Assembly: GCA_013407085.1 (NCBI GenBank)
Contig: JACCGJ010011118.1
Coordinates: 81,340 to 145,339 of the forward strand
Direction: 5' to 3'
From: Atriophallophorus winterbourni
Lineage: Eukaryota; Platyhelminthes; Trematoda; Plagiorchiida; Microphallidae
Length of the DNA stretch: 64,000 nt
In this document: one piece after another, positions 43,021-52,990 of the stretch
Position numbering within the stretch: position 1 is the stretch's first letter
Layout: the number at the start of each line of letters is the position of its first letter
Made by a program: the position numbers and the translations under genes
The notes under the pieces: generated by a model
Seen by the model: the letters and a program-made list of their open reading frames with translations, nothing else
What the model was told of the DNA's origin: nothing
Database searches by the model: none

Positions 43021-43784
43021 TGTACGTTGAAATACTTCACGAAGGTGTTCAAGATGTTCAGTGGGATTTGTACTTGCGACTAGGACATCACTAATGTACA
43101 CGTAGACGGAAGAGACACCGAGGAAAACTAGGTCCATAAATCTCTGGGAAGTCTGTGCATCATTGCGCAGACCGAATAGCAACGTGAGAAATTCGAACAG
43201 ACTAAATGGAGTCGCGATGGCAGTTTTGGGAATATCTTCCTCAGCTACGGGAATTTGATGACTTGCGCGCACTAAATCTAACTTTGAGAACAGATTTTCC
43301 GTGAAGAAATAGTGCAAAGTCATGTACGTGCGAAATAGTATATCGATCTCGAATCGTTACACGATTTAAAGCACGATAATCGCCACATGAACGTCAGGCG
43401 TCCGGTTTGTTCTTGTCTACCATGTGAAATGGATGGACGGATTATTCCGAGTTCCATTATATGCTCGAATTCTCGTTTGGCAGATTTAAGTTTGTTAGGA
43501 GCCAATCTGCGTGGTCTACTGGAAACCAGGGGTCCACGGGTTGAAATATTGTGTTTGATGTCATGCTTCACAGTGGTGTCGTGTGTACAGGGTTTGAAGA
43601 TATCCGAAAATTCTCTCATGAGAGAAACGTGATTCGGTGTTGTATCTGGAATCAGGACTCGAATAGTTTGTATGGCTAAATTACACAAATGACCGATGAC
43701 GTCAATCTGTGTGACATTGTCAATGAGTTTTCGTGTACGCATGTTGATTGACAGATTAACGTGTGAGAGGAAATCAACTTCCAA
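43020..43784 (-). pseudogene. gypsy reverse transcriptase, N-terminal half
   Basis: Contains R-R-L-A-P-N-K-L upstream, then KLDLVRASHQIPVAEEDIPKTA, the FGLRN block and the catalytic box as Y-I-S-D instead of Y-I-D-D. A frame change near 43320-43390 splits it. Related families make cDNA with this domain; here a catalytic Asp is lost. Confidence 0.8.
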
Positions 43785-43817
43785 GATAGGGGTTTTGACA
43801 TCGGCAAAAGTGAAAAT

Positions 43818-44162
43818 TTATCGAAAGTTTCGCCGCAAAGCGAGGTCAATGGTGAGTGATTGTTGGCCGTATGTGGTTATTTGAGTACCGTTCACCGCTT
43901 GTAGAGTCAATAAAGAGTGGTTTCTGCGTTCTGAGTTTGTGTGTGGGATGACGCTCAGTTCGGCTGGCGTGTCGATTAGAAAACGCATCTTTGTTGAACC
44001 ATCAGTGACGTAGAATAAGCGGCTGGTGTTATTGCCAGACAGAGCTGCCGCTTCTACTGCCTGGTTCGCGGTTTCCCTGATTATAGTGTTATGATTTGAA
44101 GTTGCATGGGGACGTGCAATGAATGGCTTTCGCACCGAAACGGTGATGATAGTAGCATACAC
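43818..44162 (-). pseudogene. gypsy protease, active-site mutated
   Basis: The block F-L-I-D-T-P-A-E-L-S-V-I-P is the retroviral-type aspartic protease motif with D-T-G changed to D-T-P. It lies between gag and reverse transcriptase as expected. The motif is otherwise well kept. Confidence 0.75.
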
Positions 44163-44165
44163 CAG

Positions 44166-44673
44166 GTGTTTGTGTTGGTCTGTGATTTACTGTTCGAATT
44201 GTGTTTCTTTTCGCTGCGAGAACAGCTTTGACTTCTGTTTAAGTGCTGTATTTGTGAAGTCAATTCGCTGATCTGTGATTTTAAATCAGATGTATCCTAG
44301 TTCAAATCTGCATTGGAAGTACAAGAGGTGGATGGGCTGATTTTGTAAATCGATGAGTTACGAGAGATGTCATAGACTTTATCTGCAACTTGAGCGAGCT
44401 TGTCAAGGTTACTATCGTTTACCAGGCTAACAAGAATTTTGCGCAAATTGTTCGACAATCTCTAGAACCAGATATGTCGTAATACTCGTTCCTCGACCTT
44501 CTGTGTGCCATGTAACTGTAACAAATTGCGTAAGTGTTGTGAATGTGTACGATCTTCTAGCTCAGATCTTGATGGGTGTTTTCTCAAGTTTGCTCAGTGG
44601 TGGAACCAATTCGAAAGATAATGGCAGATTTGAACTTATCGGTGGCAGGTTGATCATAAATTAAATCAGCAAC
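44166..44673 (-). pseudogene. gypsy gag, C-terminal part
   Basis: Reads D-L-I-Y-D-Q-P-A-T-D-K-F-K-S-A-I-I just past the RTE-gamma insertion, then a low-complexity Ser/Asn region toward the protease. It continues the gag that starts at 45531. Several stops. Confidence 0.65.
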
Positions 44674-44686
44674 TCCTCTGGCAACG

Positions 44687-45294
44687 GCTTGGGACCGGCA
44701 GTTGGCGGAGGTCAGCATTGATGGTGGCACAGAAGACGACGTCAAGAGCCGAATCAGCAAAGCAAGGGTAGCGTTCAACACCCTGCGCCCCATCTGGAAA
44801 TCTAAGGCCATGTCACAGCGCAGCAAAGTCCGCATCTTTAACACCAACGTAAAAGCAGTCCTCCTCTACGGGTCCAAAACATGGCGGGTTACCCACAACA
44901 CCACCAACAAGATACAAACATTTGTCAACAAGTGCTTGCGTCACATTCTTAACATCAGGTGGCCTGAGAAGATTTCAAACATAGACCTATGGCGTAAAAC
45001 CAACCAGAACCCCGTTGATCAGGACATCAAGAAAAGAAAATGGGGGTGGATAGGTCACACCTTCCGCAAACCAGCTGATAACGTCACTAGGCAAGCACTA
45101 GACTGGAATTCACAAGGTAAAAGGAAAGTGGGACGACCCAAGCAGTCGTGGAGAAGATCAGTCGTGAGTGAAGCGAAGGATGCCGGAATGACATAGACTC
45201 AGCTGAGGATAGCAGCCCATGACAGAGTTCGCTGGCGTGGCGTTGTTGCAGCCCTATGCTCCAACAGGAGTTCACAGGGATAAGTCAAAGTAAG
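44687..45294 (+). mobile_element. RTE-gamma 3'-end insertion in gypsy gag
   Basis: A 608-bp 5'-truncated RTE fragment with exact 13-bp flanking repeats TCCTCTGGCAACG (44674-44686 and 45295-45307). It is open from 44702 to 45196 for the reverse-transcriptase C-terminal region (LLYGSKTW, LRHILNIRWPEKI, GWIGHTFRK), followed by a 100-bp 3' UTR. The repeats code V-A-R-G in the gag frame on both sides, confirming that gag was interrupted. Confidence 0.9.
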
Positions 45295-45307
45295 TCCTCT
45301 GGCAACG

Positions 45308-45531
45308 AAGGTTGAGAACATTCCAACAACGCAGTTGTAGCGTGTGCGTTGCGTTCGAACAAGGTATGACTCTAATAGATCTTCGATTTGTGAAAACCGT
45401 AGACGTGGATTTGTCGCGTCGAACACGGGTAATGTGATTTGATTGGTAAAATCATATTCCTTCTTATCTTCGTTATTTGTATTATGGTTCATGGCGCGAA
45501 TCAAATTTAGATGCGTGTTAGGGCTCACCAA
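45308..45531 (-). pseudogene. gypsy gag, N-terminal part
   Basis: Starts at ATG 45531 just inside the 5' LTR and contains LPVFDATNPRLRFSQIEDL, a capsid-type block common in fluke gypsy gag. It is interrupted by RTE-gamma and resumes at 44673. Confidence 0.75.
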
Positions 45532-45534
45532 TTT

Positions 45535-45651
45535 GTAGTGGTGAAATGTGAGTGATAAAACAATATTGCGTTATGGGCAATCGAAGCGAAATTATAATGT
45601 CTAATTTAATAAATTAAGATGATAGAAAATATAAGACTGTTGAAATTGCTA
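45535..45651 (-). repeat. 5' LTR remnant of the gypsy element
   Basis: 114 bp matching the 3' end of the 3' LTR. On the minus strand it ends ..CACTACA at 45535, and the next bases TTGGTGAGCC are a plausible primer-binding site. The rest of the LTR is missing; CR1 sequence begins at about 45660. Confidence 0.65.
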
Positions 45652-45654
45652 TGA

Positions 45655-46345
45655 CTATTCAAGAAAATAATTACGCGAGTTGCGGTCCAAACCTTGCTCA
45701 AAAATCGAGATTGAACTGCAAAATGTGAGTTATTCTTGAAGAATGTTCCAGAAGTTTACCACCCTAAGGTTGAAAAATTGTTTTTTTCCGTATATTGGAA
45801 CTAAAACACTTTAGGATCTTGAAGTTTTCAATTAAGTGACCTCCTAAATGATGAGGCTTAAGGGAGAAAAGATCGAAAGACTTCAGGTGTGCTGCGTACG
45901 GTTTAGCTCGCTGACGATGTATCATGCAAGCTGCGAGAAGCTTTACGCCTTAAAGTCGGAGGATGACTTTCTTAATGTGAGGACACCACGATTGAACAGA
46001 ACATTCAAGATGCGACCGGAATAACGTCATGTCAATTGGCACGAATACAATAGTTTTTCTGCTCGGTATCGCTGATTCAAGCCAAAATTACTTTATGAGC
46101 ACGATGAGCTGCAGTGGCACAACGGTCCTCCCATTTGAAGTCAGCCCTAACCAGTACTCCCAAATTCTTAACACACTGCACGGCGTTAACACTGAGGGGA
46201 TTTTCCATCGCCTGAACCTAAATCTCATCAACCAGCGCTGACGAGAATTTGCTCTTATTAAGGTTCTGTGAGAGGTCTCACTGGAATAAACAGTTTATAA
46301 CCCTCTCAAGGTCGTGCATCAAGGTATTTTCATCCGTTGATCCGA
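45655..46345 (-). mobile_element. CR1 reverse-transcriptase relic
   Basis: The minus strand gives DLERVIN, PLSVNAVQCVKNLGVLVRADFKWEDRC and later blocks parallel to 51780-52240 on +. It is an old copy of that CR1 family with frequent stops and no ends visible. Confidence 0.65.
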
Positions 46346-46439
46346 TGCACTTCACCTCATATGCAGTAACTGTATTTTACTAAACCTAAAATCGCTAACG
46401 TTGATACTTCTTGCGTTCCTGCGTGCAACGTGACTAATT
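46346..46439. other. Short unclassified junction
   Basis: Between the minus-strand CR1 relic and the + strand CR1. Nothing recognised. Confidence 0.3.
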
Positions 46440-48178
46440 AAAATATTATGGATGATTCATTTTTTTCGCAATTAACACAGACCCTCCACACTAACGATTT
46501 GAAAAAGGTTCGCGGAGCAGTCATTGCTGCCCCTGGAAGCGACCGCCACCGTAGCGTCAAGCAGGCTGTGATTTCCTGCACGGTCCCGTCTGAATGATCT
46601 AGGCTAGGTAACTTGGAAGTTGCCGGTAAAAATCCATTCACCATACCAATGGAGATTCGCCGCCTGTTACGGACATCGCACATGAACGAGTCCGTTTTGA
46701 TGAAACTAGGGCTCCACGACTCCTTGAGTACACGCAAGCCATGAAGGTTGCCGCAAAATCACTCTGTATCTGAAATGGAGGAAATGACGGACAGCATCAC
46801 TAAACGTATCCGTTTGAAGCACATATTTCCGTGGTGACCACAGGACAACCACGCGCATTGTTTAACCAGATGGAAGACAGAAGTGCAGACTAACAGGCTG
46901 AGGTAGCCCCTATACGCAATGAGGTTCTAAACCTCATACTCAAACATAAGCCGCGATCACGCACGTGATTTTTCAACCGAGCGGAGCCTTTCATAGTTGC
47001 TCTTCTTCGATGGATGCAGCCTCAATCCTCAGACAACGGTCCGTATCATCCATGCAAGAGGCTGTTGAACCGGATACTCATGCTTTAAGTAGCACGCCAA
47101 AAAACGTGCATCTCCTTCGAGTGCTTCGAATGAGGGCCAAGCAGGATTAGTTTCAGAAGCACGCATAATTAGCGACCCAGTGCTGCACGCTAATGTGTGC
47201 ATCATTGGGAATAAGTGCGCTGACCTCTCTCTGCGTGTGGCTAAGTTACACCCCAGGGTTATAACGCTTTCTGAAACCTAGCTGTCCGCGGCTTAATGCC
47301 AATAAACATCAGCGAGCAGTATCTTATCATCAGATGCGATAGACCTGGCGATAGGAGAGGCGGTGGCGTTGCACTCCTCCTAGAGTATGGTTTGTAAAAT
47401 ACGGGCACGGGTATATCCCTAGCCAGTGAAAACGTCTAAGTGGTTACGAGAATCCCGACTTGCTACAAGTCAGCCTCGTAATTGTTTGTTTCTACGTCAC
47501 ACCCAGTGCAACCTAATAAGAGATTACAAAGCTGATTGAGACGCTCGACAAGTTGTTTCAATAGCTCCCAGCGTGCACATCTTAGGTGATTTCAACCTCT
47601 CACACGTAGATTGGCCTGTCCCTACAGGTGTAATCACCCAGCAATCCGAAACTTTTCTCGAATGGATCCAGAATCATGCGTTGCACCAGCATGTGAATGA
47701 TCCTACAAATTTTCGTCATGGGTGCACTCCATCCACTCTTGACTTAGCATTGTCGTCGCAGCTAGAAGCCGTTAGACTTTGAAAATAACTACCACCGCTC
47801 GGCAAAAGCGATCATGTACTAATCAGCTTCGAAGCGTTACTGCGTTCCCACAAACCTATTGCTCGCCCTAGATGCAATTTTAGCCTTGTAGACTGAGATT
47901 CTCTCCTACAGACTTCAAGATCTTCCTTCCAGTTATCTAACGATTTCAATGTGAGTGAAAAAGGGATAGAATTTGTATCTGAACGAGTTGCAAGACAAGC
48001 ACGCTCCGCTGCAAGTTGTGAGAAAGCATCATATGCCGCCCTGTTGGACTCCTCGAGTTCATCGTTCTACCGGTAAACGAGATAGTTTATGGCGGCAATA
48101 TAATCTATCTCTCACTTCTGGTTCTTGGACCGATAGAAAACCGCTCGGAACGCTTGTGGTGAAATACAGCCTTCGCTG
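46440..48178 (+). mobile_element. CR1 LINE, ORF1 end and endonuclease, broken
   Basis: ORF1-like sequence begins MDDSFFSQLTQTLHTNDLK near 46448. The endonuclease follows from about 47200 (LHPRVITLSET, RRGGGVALLL, HILGDFNLSHVDW at 47573, PSTLDLALSS, LGKSDHVLISF). Frame changes are frequent. It stops abruptly at 48178 where LINE-V begins; the reverse-transcriptase part of the same family starts at 51051. Confidence 0.7.
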
Positions 48179-48179
48179 A

Positions 48180-51050
48180 AACATGCGTTTTAGTTATCCT
48201 TATCTAGGGATGCTATATCCAATCCGAAAAGATTTTATAGTTACGCTTAATCGAAAGTCAAAAACAGGGAAACAATGGAGATTTGAATCAGAAGAACGGA
48301 AATATAGCCGATACCGACCAAGGGCTCCTGCATTCTTCAGGTTCTTCAGTGGCGTTCAGAGACGTGATAATTCTTTATATGCTCCGTCTAGATCGTTTAA
48401 TCTACTACCCGGTGCTTTTGCACTAGATGAGTTGTCCCTCAATAAATCTGAGGTGTACGATATAGGTTTAATATCAGCCATCTTGCCCAACGATAATGAA
48501 GACTTTCCTTTAATTTTATTGAATCTTTTCAATATTTCTCTCAAATCTGGCATTTTGGCATTGGAAACACTCTGTTATTATCCCACGTTTAAAATCTGGT
48601 AATTCGAACCTCGTTACGAATTATCGCTATATTAATCATTCTCCTATTCCATCTAGGTTATTTGAAAGGTTAGTCAAAAATTCTTTGTTGGGCTACCTTG
48701 GTCCAGATGCGTTCTCTCCAGTCGAACATGGATTTCTTAGCCAAAAGTCTTGTGTAACCTGCCAGTTAGAATACTTAGATCTCATAACGGCTTCCCTTGA
48801 ACAAGGACCAGCAGTGATTGTTGTATTCTTAGACATAAGCAAAGCTTTCGAACGGATTACTCATGCGCTACTCCTTTTGAAGTAATCATGTTTAGGTATT
48901 CGTGGGCCTTTATTGAGATGGTTCCGTTTTTTTCTATCTGGCCGCACCTTTTCGGTTCACGTTAATGGTGTCACCTCAAATAATCAGCCGATTCCAAGTG
49001 GCGTAATTCAAGGCAGCGTTATAGGTCCACTTCTATTTCTTATCTGTGTTATTGATCTACAAAATGTTGTAGATCACTCTAAGCTATTTATCTTCGCAGA
49101 TGACATAAAAGTCGTGATACATCTCCTCCTGGTGAAGTGTCACAGGCTCTGATATCCCTTAACCGTGATCTTGCCTCTCTATCTAGCTGGGGCTCACAAT
49201 GTGGATTAGAATTTTCCGCTTCTCGGACACAATATATGGGATTACGTTGTTTAATCCCTTCTAACACACTCACGATAAATGGCTCATCCATCACACCTTC
49301 TGCAGATATTAGGGACCTTGGATTTATATACTCTTCTTCCCTCAATTTAAATGAACAAGCTAGACACCATATCGCGAGAGCAAGACAAAACTTTGGCTTA
49401 ATTAACCATAAATTCCTCTTACGCGAGAGTAAAATAGCATTGTATAAGATGAAGGTCCTACCAATTCTCGATTATTGTAATATCATCTATTCTCACATGG
49501 GTAAGCGCGATTGTTTTCTCTTAGAGAGACTTCAACGTACTTTCAGCAAAATAACTTTGGGTTATTCTAAACCCTTGCCTTATCTTGTAAGATGTAATTT
49601 GCTGAATGTCGAACCACTATGGCTACGCAGAATCCGCCTAAATCTGCTTCTTTTCTTTCGAATCATTACCCAGCAACGAATTAAGCTTCAGTCTGGCATG
49701 CGCTTGCACGATTATATTCGTTATGATCTGCGCAATCGAACAAGGCTGTTGAATATTCCTATGTCTCGCACTGAAGTTAGACGTAACTTCTTCTTAATTA
49801 GATATGCACAACTTTGGAGTTCTCTTCCTCTTCATTTCCGTATGTGCACATCTACAGGAAAATTTAAAATGCTTGTAGAAACTCTTACCGTTCACTTACT
49901 ATCCCAAATCCTCAAGATAAACTCTTCTCTACATATTATATACTCTCATGGGATCCCAGGTTTCTAATTCCACATTTTCTCCACATATTAGTATATCATG
50001 ATGTCTTATAGTATTCTCTGGATAACTGGCCATTAAAGTGTCAGGTTACCGGACACTAGATATGTCGCTACACATCTTCATCGTAACCGTGCGTTTTATA
50101 ATCATTTTCACCATATGACCATAAATTTAACCGTTATAAATGAATAAATGAATTTTGATCTTGTAAATCCAAGGGATGTTAAACATGATCAATAAAAATA
50201 TCTGCTTATATTAAACCCATTTATGTATGAAAACATGCTTTACCTTAAAGTATTTATTAAAAACAAAAAAAGGAAAAAAATGCCAAAATAATATTGTTTT
50301 TGTGATCCTTTTTATCGTTCATAATCGATTTACTATTTTACTTTGATAACCTCTCACCATGATGGTGAAGAGAATATCTTTAATTGTGTTCCAGTGTCTC
50401 CAACTCCCAAACCAACTCCGATACTGGCCCTTCCTTCTTCCACATAAGACTGATTCTTCTATATGAACCGAAATCCCTACTGGCGAACAGTTTTGGTTTC
50501 CGTTATTCGACAATTCTTCGACTTCCCTGGATTGCACAACCGGCCAAAACCTCATGCAATTTGATACACAATCTCTCCTCATCCCTTCAATTTTCTAATT
50601 TTTTTCAATTTAACTTCAGATTTTTTTATCTACTTTTCTTCAATCACACCCACCAACATTCCGAAGAAGTCAATTTATATATATAAAAAACTTTCTTTAT
50701 TTCGTAAATACGTTTTTACTGTGACAATTGTATCTTCACGCGCACCATTTCCTTCATAATGTTTGTTGTGTTATTTTCTCTTTTTCAATCTCTGCTCCAG
50801 AATTAATCGAATCCTCTTTCTTCGCTTATTTCGATGCAATCAAGATAAATCTCTATTACTGTATGACATTGTGCGAAAAAAAACTTCCTTACACTTGTAA
50901 ATTTACCATCCTTTATTAAACGGAAAAATGTGCAGAAATTCCGCTTGATAAGGTCATTTTTACAATTTATTTATTTTGTACACATTGATAACCTGATCAT
51001 GTTTTGCATGCCTTGGTTTACCGAGAATATAATATTATTATCATTATTAT
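48180..51050 (+). mobile_element. LINE-V, 5'-truncated, inserted in a CR1
   Basis: Starts in the linker before the reverse transcriptase, passes through the palm (HGFLSQKSCVTCQLE, FLDISKAFERITH, SGVIQGSVIGPLLF, FADDIKVV) and a long open C-terminal part to 49967, then has about 1 kb of 3' UTR and ends in a (ATT)n-type tail at 51030-51050. Same family as 38965-41200. Confidence 0.75.
49137..49967 (+). pseudogene. LINE-V reverse-transcriptase C-terminal region, open 276 codons
   Basis: The longest open piece of this copy. It begins just after the catalytic FADD block (49093-49110, in another frame) and contains FSASRTQYMGL, SADIRDLGF, LPILDYCNIIYSH, LERLQRTFSKITLG and EVRRNFFLIRYAQLWSSLP, the usual thumb and C-terminal blocks of CR1-like LINEs. 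A frameshift near 49120 and stops upstream disable the enzyme. Confidence 0.75.
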
Positions 51051-52990
51051 AAAGGACTTATCCATGTTCGCGTCAACAAAACCGAGGTACCAGATGGTAT
51101 CCACTCGATTATGCTAAAAAATTTCGCCACAGTGTTTACAGAAACTTTATGCAAGCTCTTCAATTCATGCTTGAACCCGGGAGTGGTTCCTAGTGAGTGG
51201 AAAGAAGCCATAATCGTACCAATACACAAGGGTGGTTGCAGGTCAACTCTTAGTAACTATATCCCCGTCAGCTTGACTAGCATCGTCTCGGAAGTATTAA
51301 AAAAATATTGTGTGTCAAAATCTGTAAGTATCAATGTCGGTATTCTCTGTTGAGTGTAACTCAACATGAATATCTTAGGGGTAGATCCTGCCTGACTAAC
51401 CTCCTCAGTTTTCTCATTACTGCCACTGAAAGTATGCATGGAGGAATGGCTGTCGAAGACCTCTATATAGAATTCAGCATGGCTTCCGATTCCGTAGATC
51501 ACCGCCGTCTAGAGATTACGCTAGCAGCAAAAGGCATACGGGGTAGTCTACTTGCTTGGATAATGGCCTTCCTTACAGAAGAACATTCCGAGTTAGGGTA
51601 GCATCTACGCTGTCAAATCACACCGACGTGATCAGTGGTGTACACTAAGGGTCGGTACTCGGTTCTCAACTATTCCTGATTTTCATTGATGACTTGTCGT
51701 CTGCATTGAAGTGCCGGTGCTTCATTTTCGCAGATGATGTGAGTTTCATCGGTTCAACAAATGAAGATGCCCTGATGCACGATCTTGAACCGGTCATAAA
51801 CTGGTTATGAAATTGGGACCTCCCACTGAACCTTAATAAGAGCCAACTCTTGTCAGCACTCGTTGATAAGATTTCTGTCCAGGTGGTGGGGAATTCCCTC
51901 AGTGTTAACGCCACATAGTGTGTTAAGGATATAGGAGTACTGGTTAGGACTGACTTCAAATAGGAGGACCAATGTGCCGCTGCGGCTCAGCGTGCACGCA
52001 AGGTACTTTTTCGGCTGAAATCAGTGTTATCAAGCAGAAGACCCGATGTATTCCTGCCCCTTTACAAGGCCTTTGATCGGCCGAATATTAAATATTGTGT
52101 TCATGAGTGTTGTCCTTACTACAGGAAGGACATCGTTTGACTTGAAAGCGTACAGCGTCTCGCAACTCGCATGATCGAGGGTCAGCGGGGCAAACCTTAC
52201 TTTGCACTCTTGAAGTCCGTAGATCTTTTCTCCCGCGCCGTGTTTGAAAGGTATAATCAGTTCCCCATTGACTACACCTGTCTTTATAGACCCTCTCATT
52301 ACTCCACTTGTCATTATGCTCAACCATTTTACTACCCTAATTATATGACTCAAAATCCTCCATTTTACAAAAGATACACATCTCAACTCGTACCACACAC
52401 GCCTTTTTATGACCATGCAAATTTCTTTCCCAAAAATTAATAATAAATCAAATGAAGTTGGACACCCGCAGGCATTCACTCAAACTTGCTAATGAACGAT
52501 GTAGACTGGACTCCTGGATAAACTTTTTCAGACTCATGATGGTAACTTTCTTGAACCGGCTTGCAGAAGAACTTATATCCTGCAGTTCTGTCGCGAGTTT
52601 TAAGCAGGTGTTGTACTGCATCTGGGGTAAGCTTTTTCCAGAATTCTCCTCCTAATTGCTATGCAAGATTAGGTAGTTCATCATTATTATCGTTGTCTGG
52701 TAAATAAAATAAATGCTAGAATTCTGTTCTTAATACACAAATCTTCTTTAGTTGACCTCTCACCGTGCTGCTAAAGAAAAATTTATTTTATTTTTCCAGC
52801 ATCATTCATAACGAGGTGCTTCCTAAATACATCCCGGATAATCACTTGGCGTCGCGATTGTCGAGGATATCCAAATCACAATAAGAAAGAAACGCTTTGA
52901 CAGTGGTGGTTGCTTCTTTGCAGCTTTCCACCGAGAGAAATTCCGGACTCTCGATTGGCTCGTTAGCCACTAACTGTCCTGTGTAACTGA
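51051..52990 (+). mobile_element. CR1 LINE, reverse-transcriptase part and 3' UTR
   Basis: Palm and flanking blocks on +: P-D-G-I-H near 51090, PSEWKEAIIVPIHKGG at 51190, SDSVDH near 51490, FIFADDVSF at 51724, and NLNKSQLLS. Stops at about 51600, 51810, 51917, 51962 and 52140. A foreign 200-bp block (52243-52445) replaces part of the C-terminal region. The 3' UTR shares motifs with 55440-55756 and 57110-57460 and ends at CCTGTGTAACTGAA, directly against the next CR1. Confidence 0.75.
52243..52445 (+). repeat. 200-bp block shared with 58497-58690
   Basis: Starts GTATAATCAGTTCCCCATT and ends AAAAATTAATAATAAATC. The same sequence, somewhat diverged, is the start of the LINE-V endonuclease ORF region at 58497. 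Here it stands alone inside a CR1 and replaces about 120 bp of it. Confidence 0.65.

Larger units (their letters stand above)
37131..45651 (-). mobile_element. Ty3/gypsy LTR retrotransposon, decayed and nested
   Basis: Minus-strand order is 5' LTR remnant (45651-45535), gag, protease, reverse transcriptase, RNase H, integrase, 3' LTR (about 37400-37131): the Ty3/gypsy order. Three LINEs are inserted: RTE-gamma (44687-45294), a CR1 (41640-43020) and a + strand LINE (about 38965-41200). The coding pieces on either side of each insertion continue one another. Without them the element would be about 4.4 kb. Fluke elements such as Boudicca and Gulliver belong to this group; a family assignment was not attempted. 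Confidence 0.85.

Noticed and set aside
50384..50686. 100-codon + strand ORF
   Set aside because: Lies in the LINE-V 3' UTR, which contains the CTCTCACCATGATGG-type motif shared by other LINE 3' ends.
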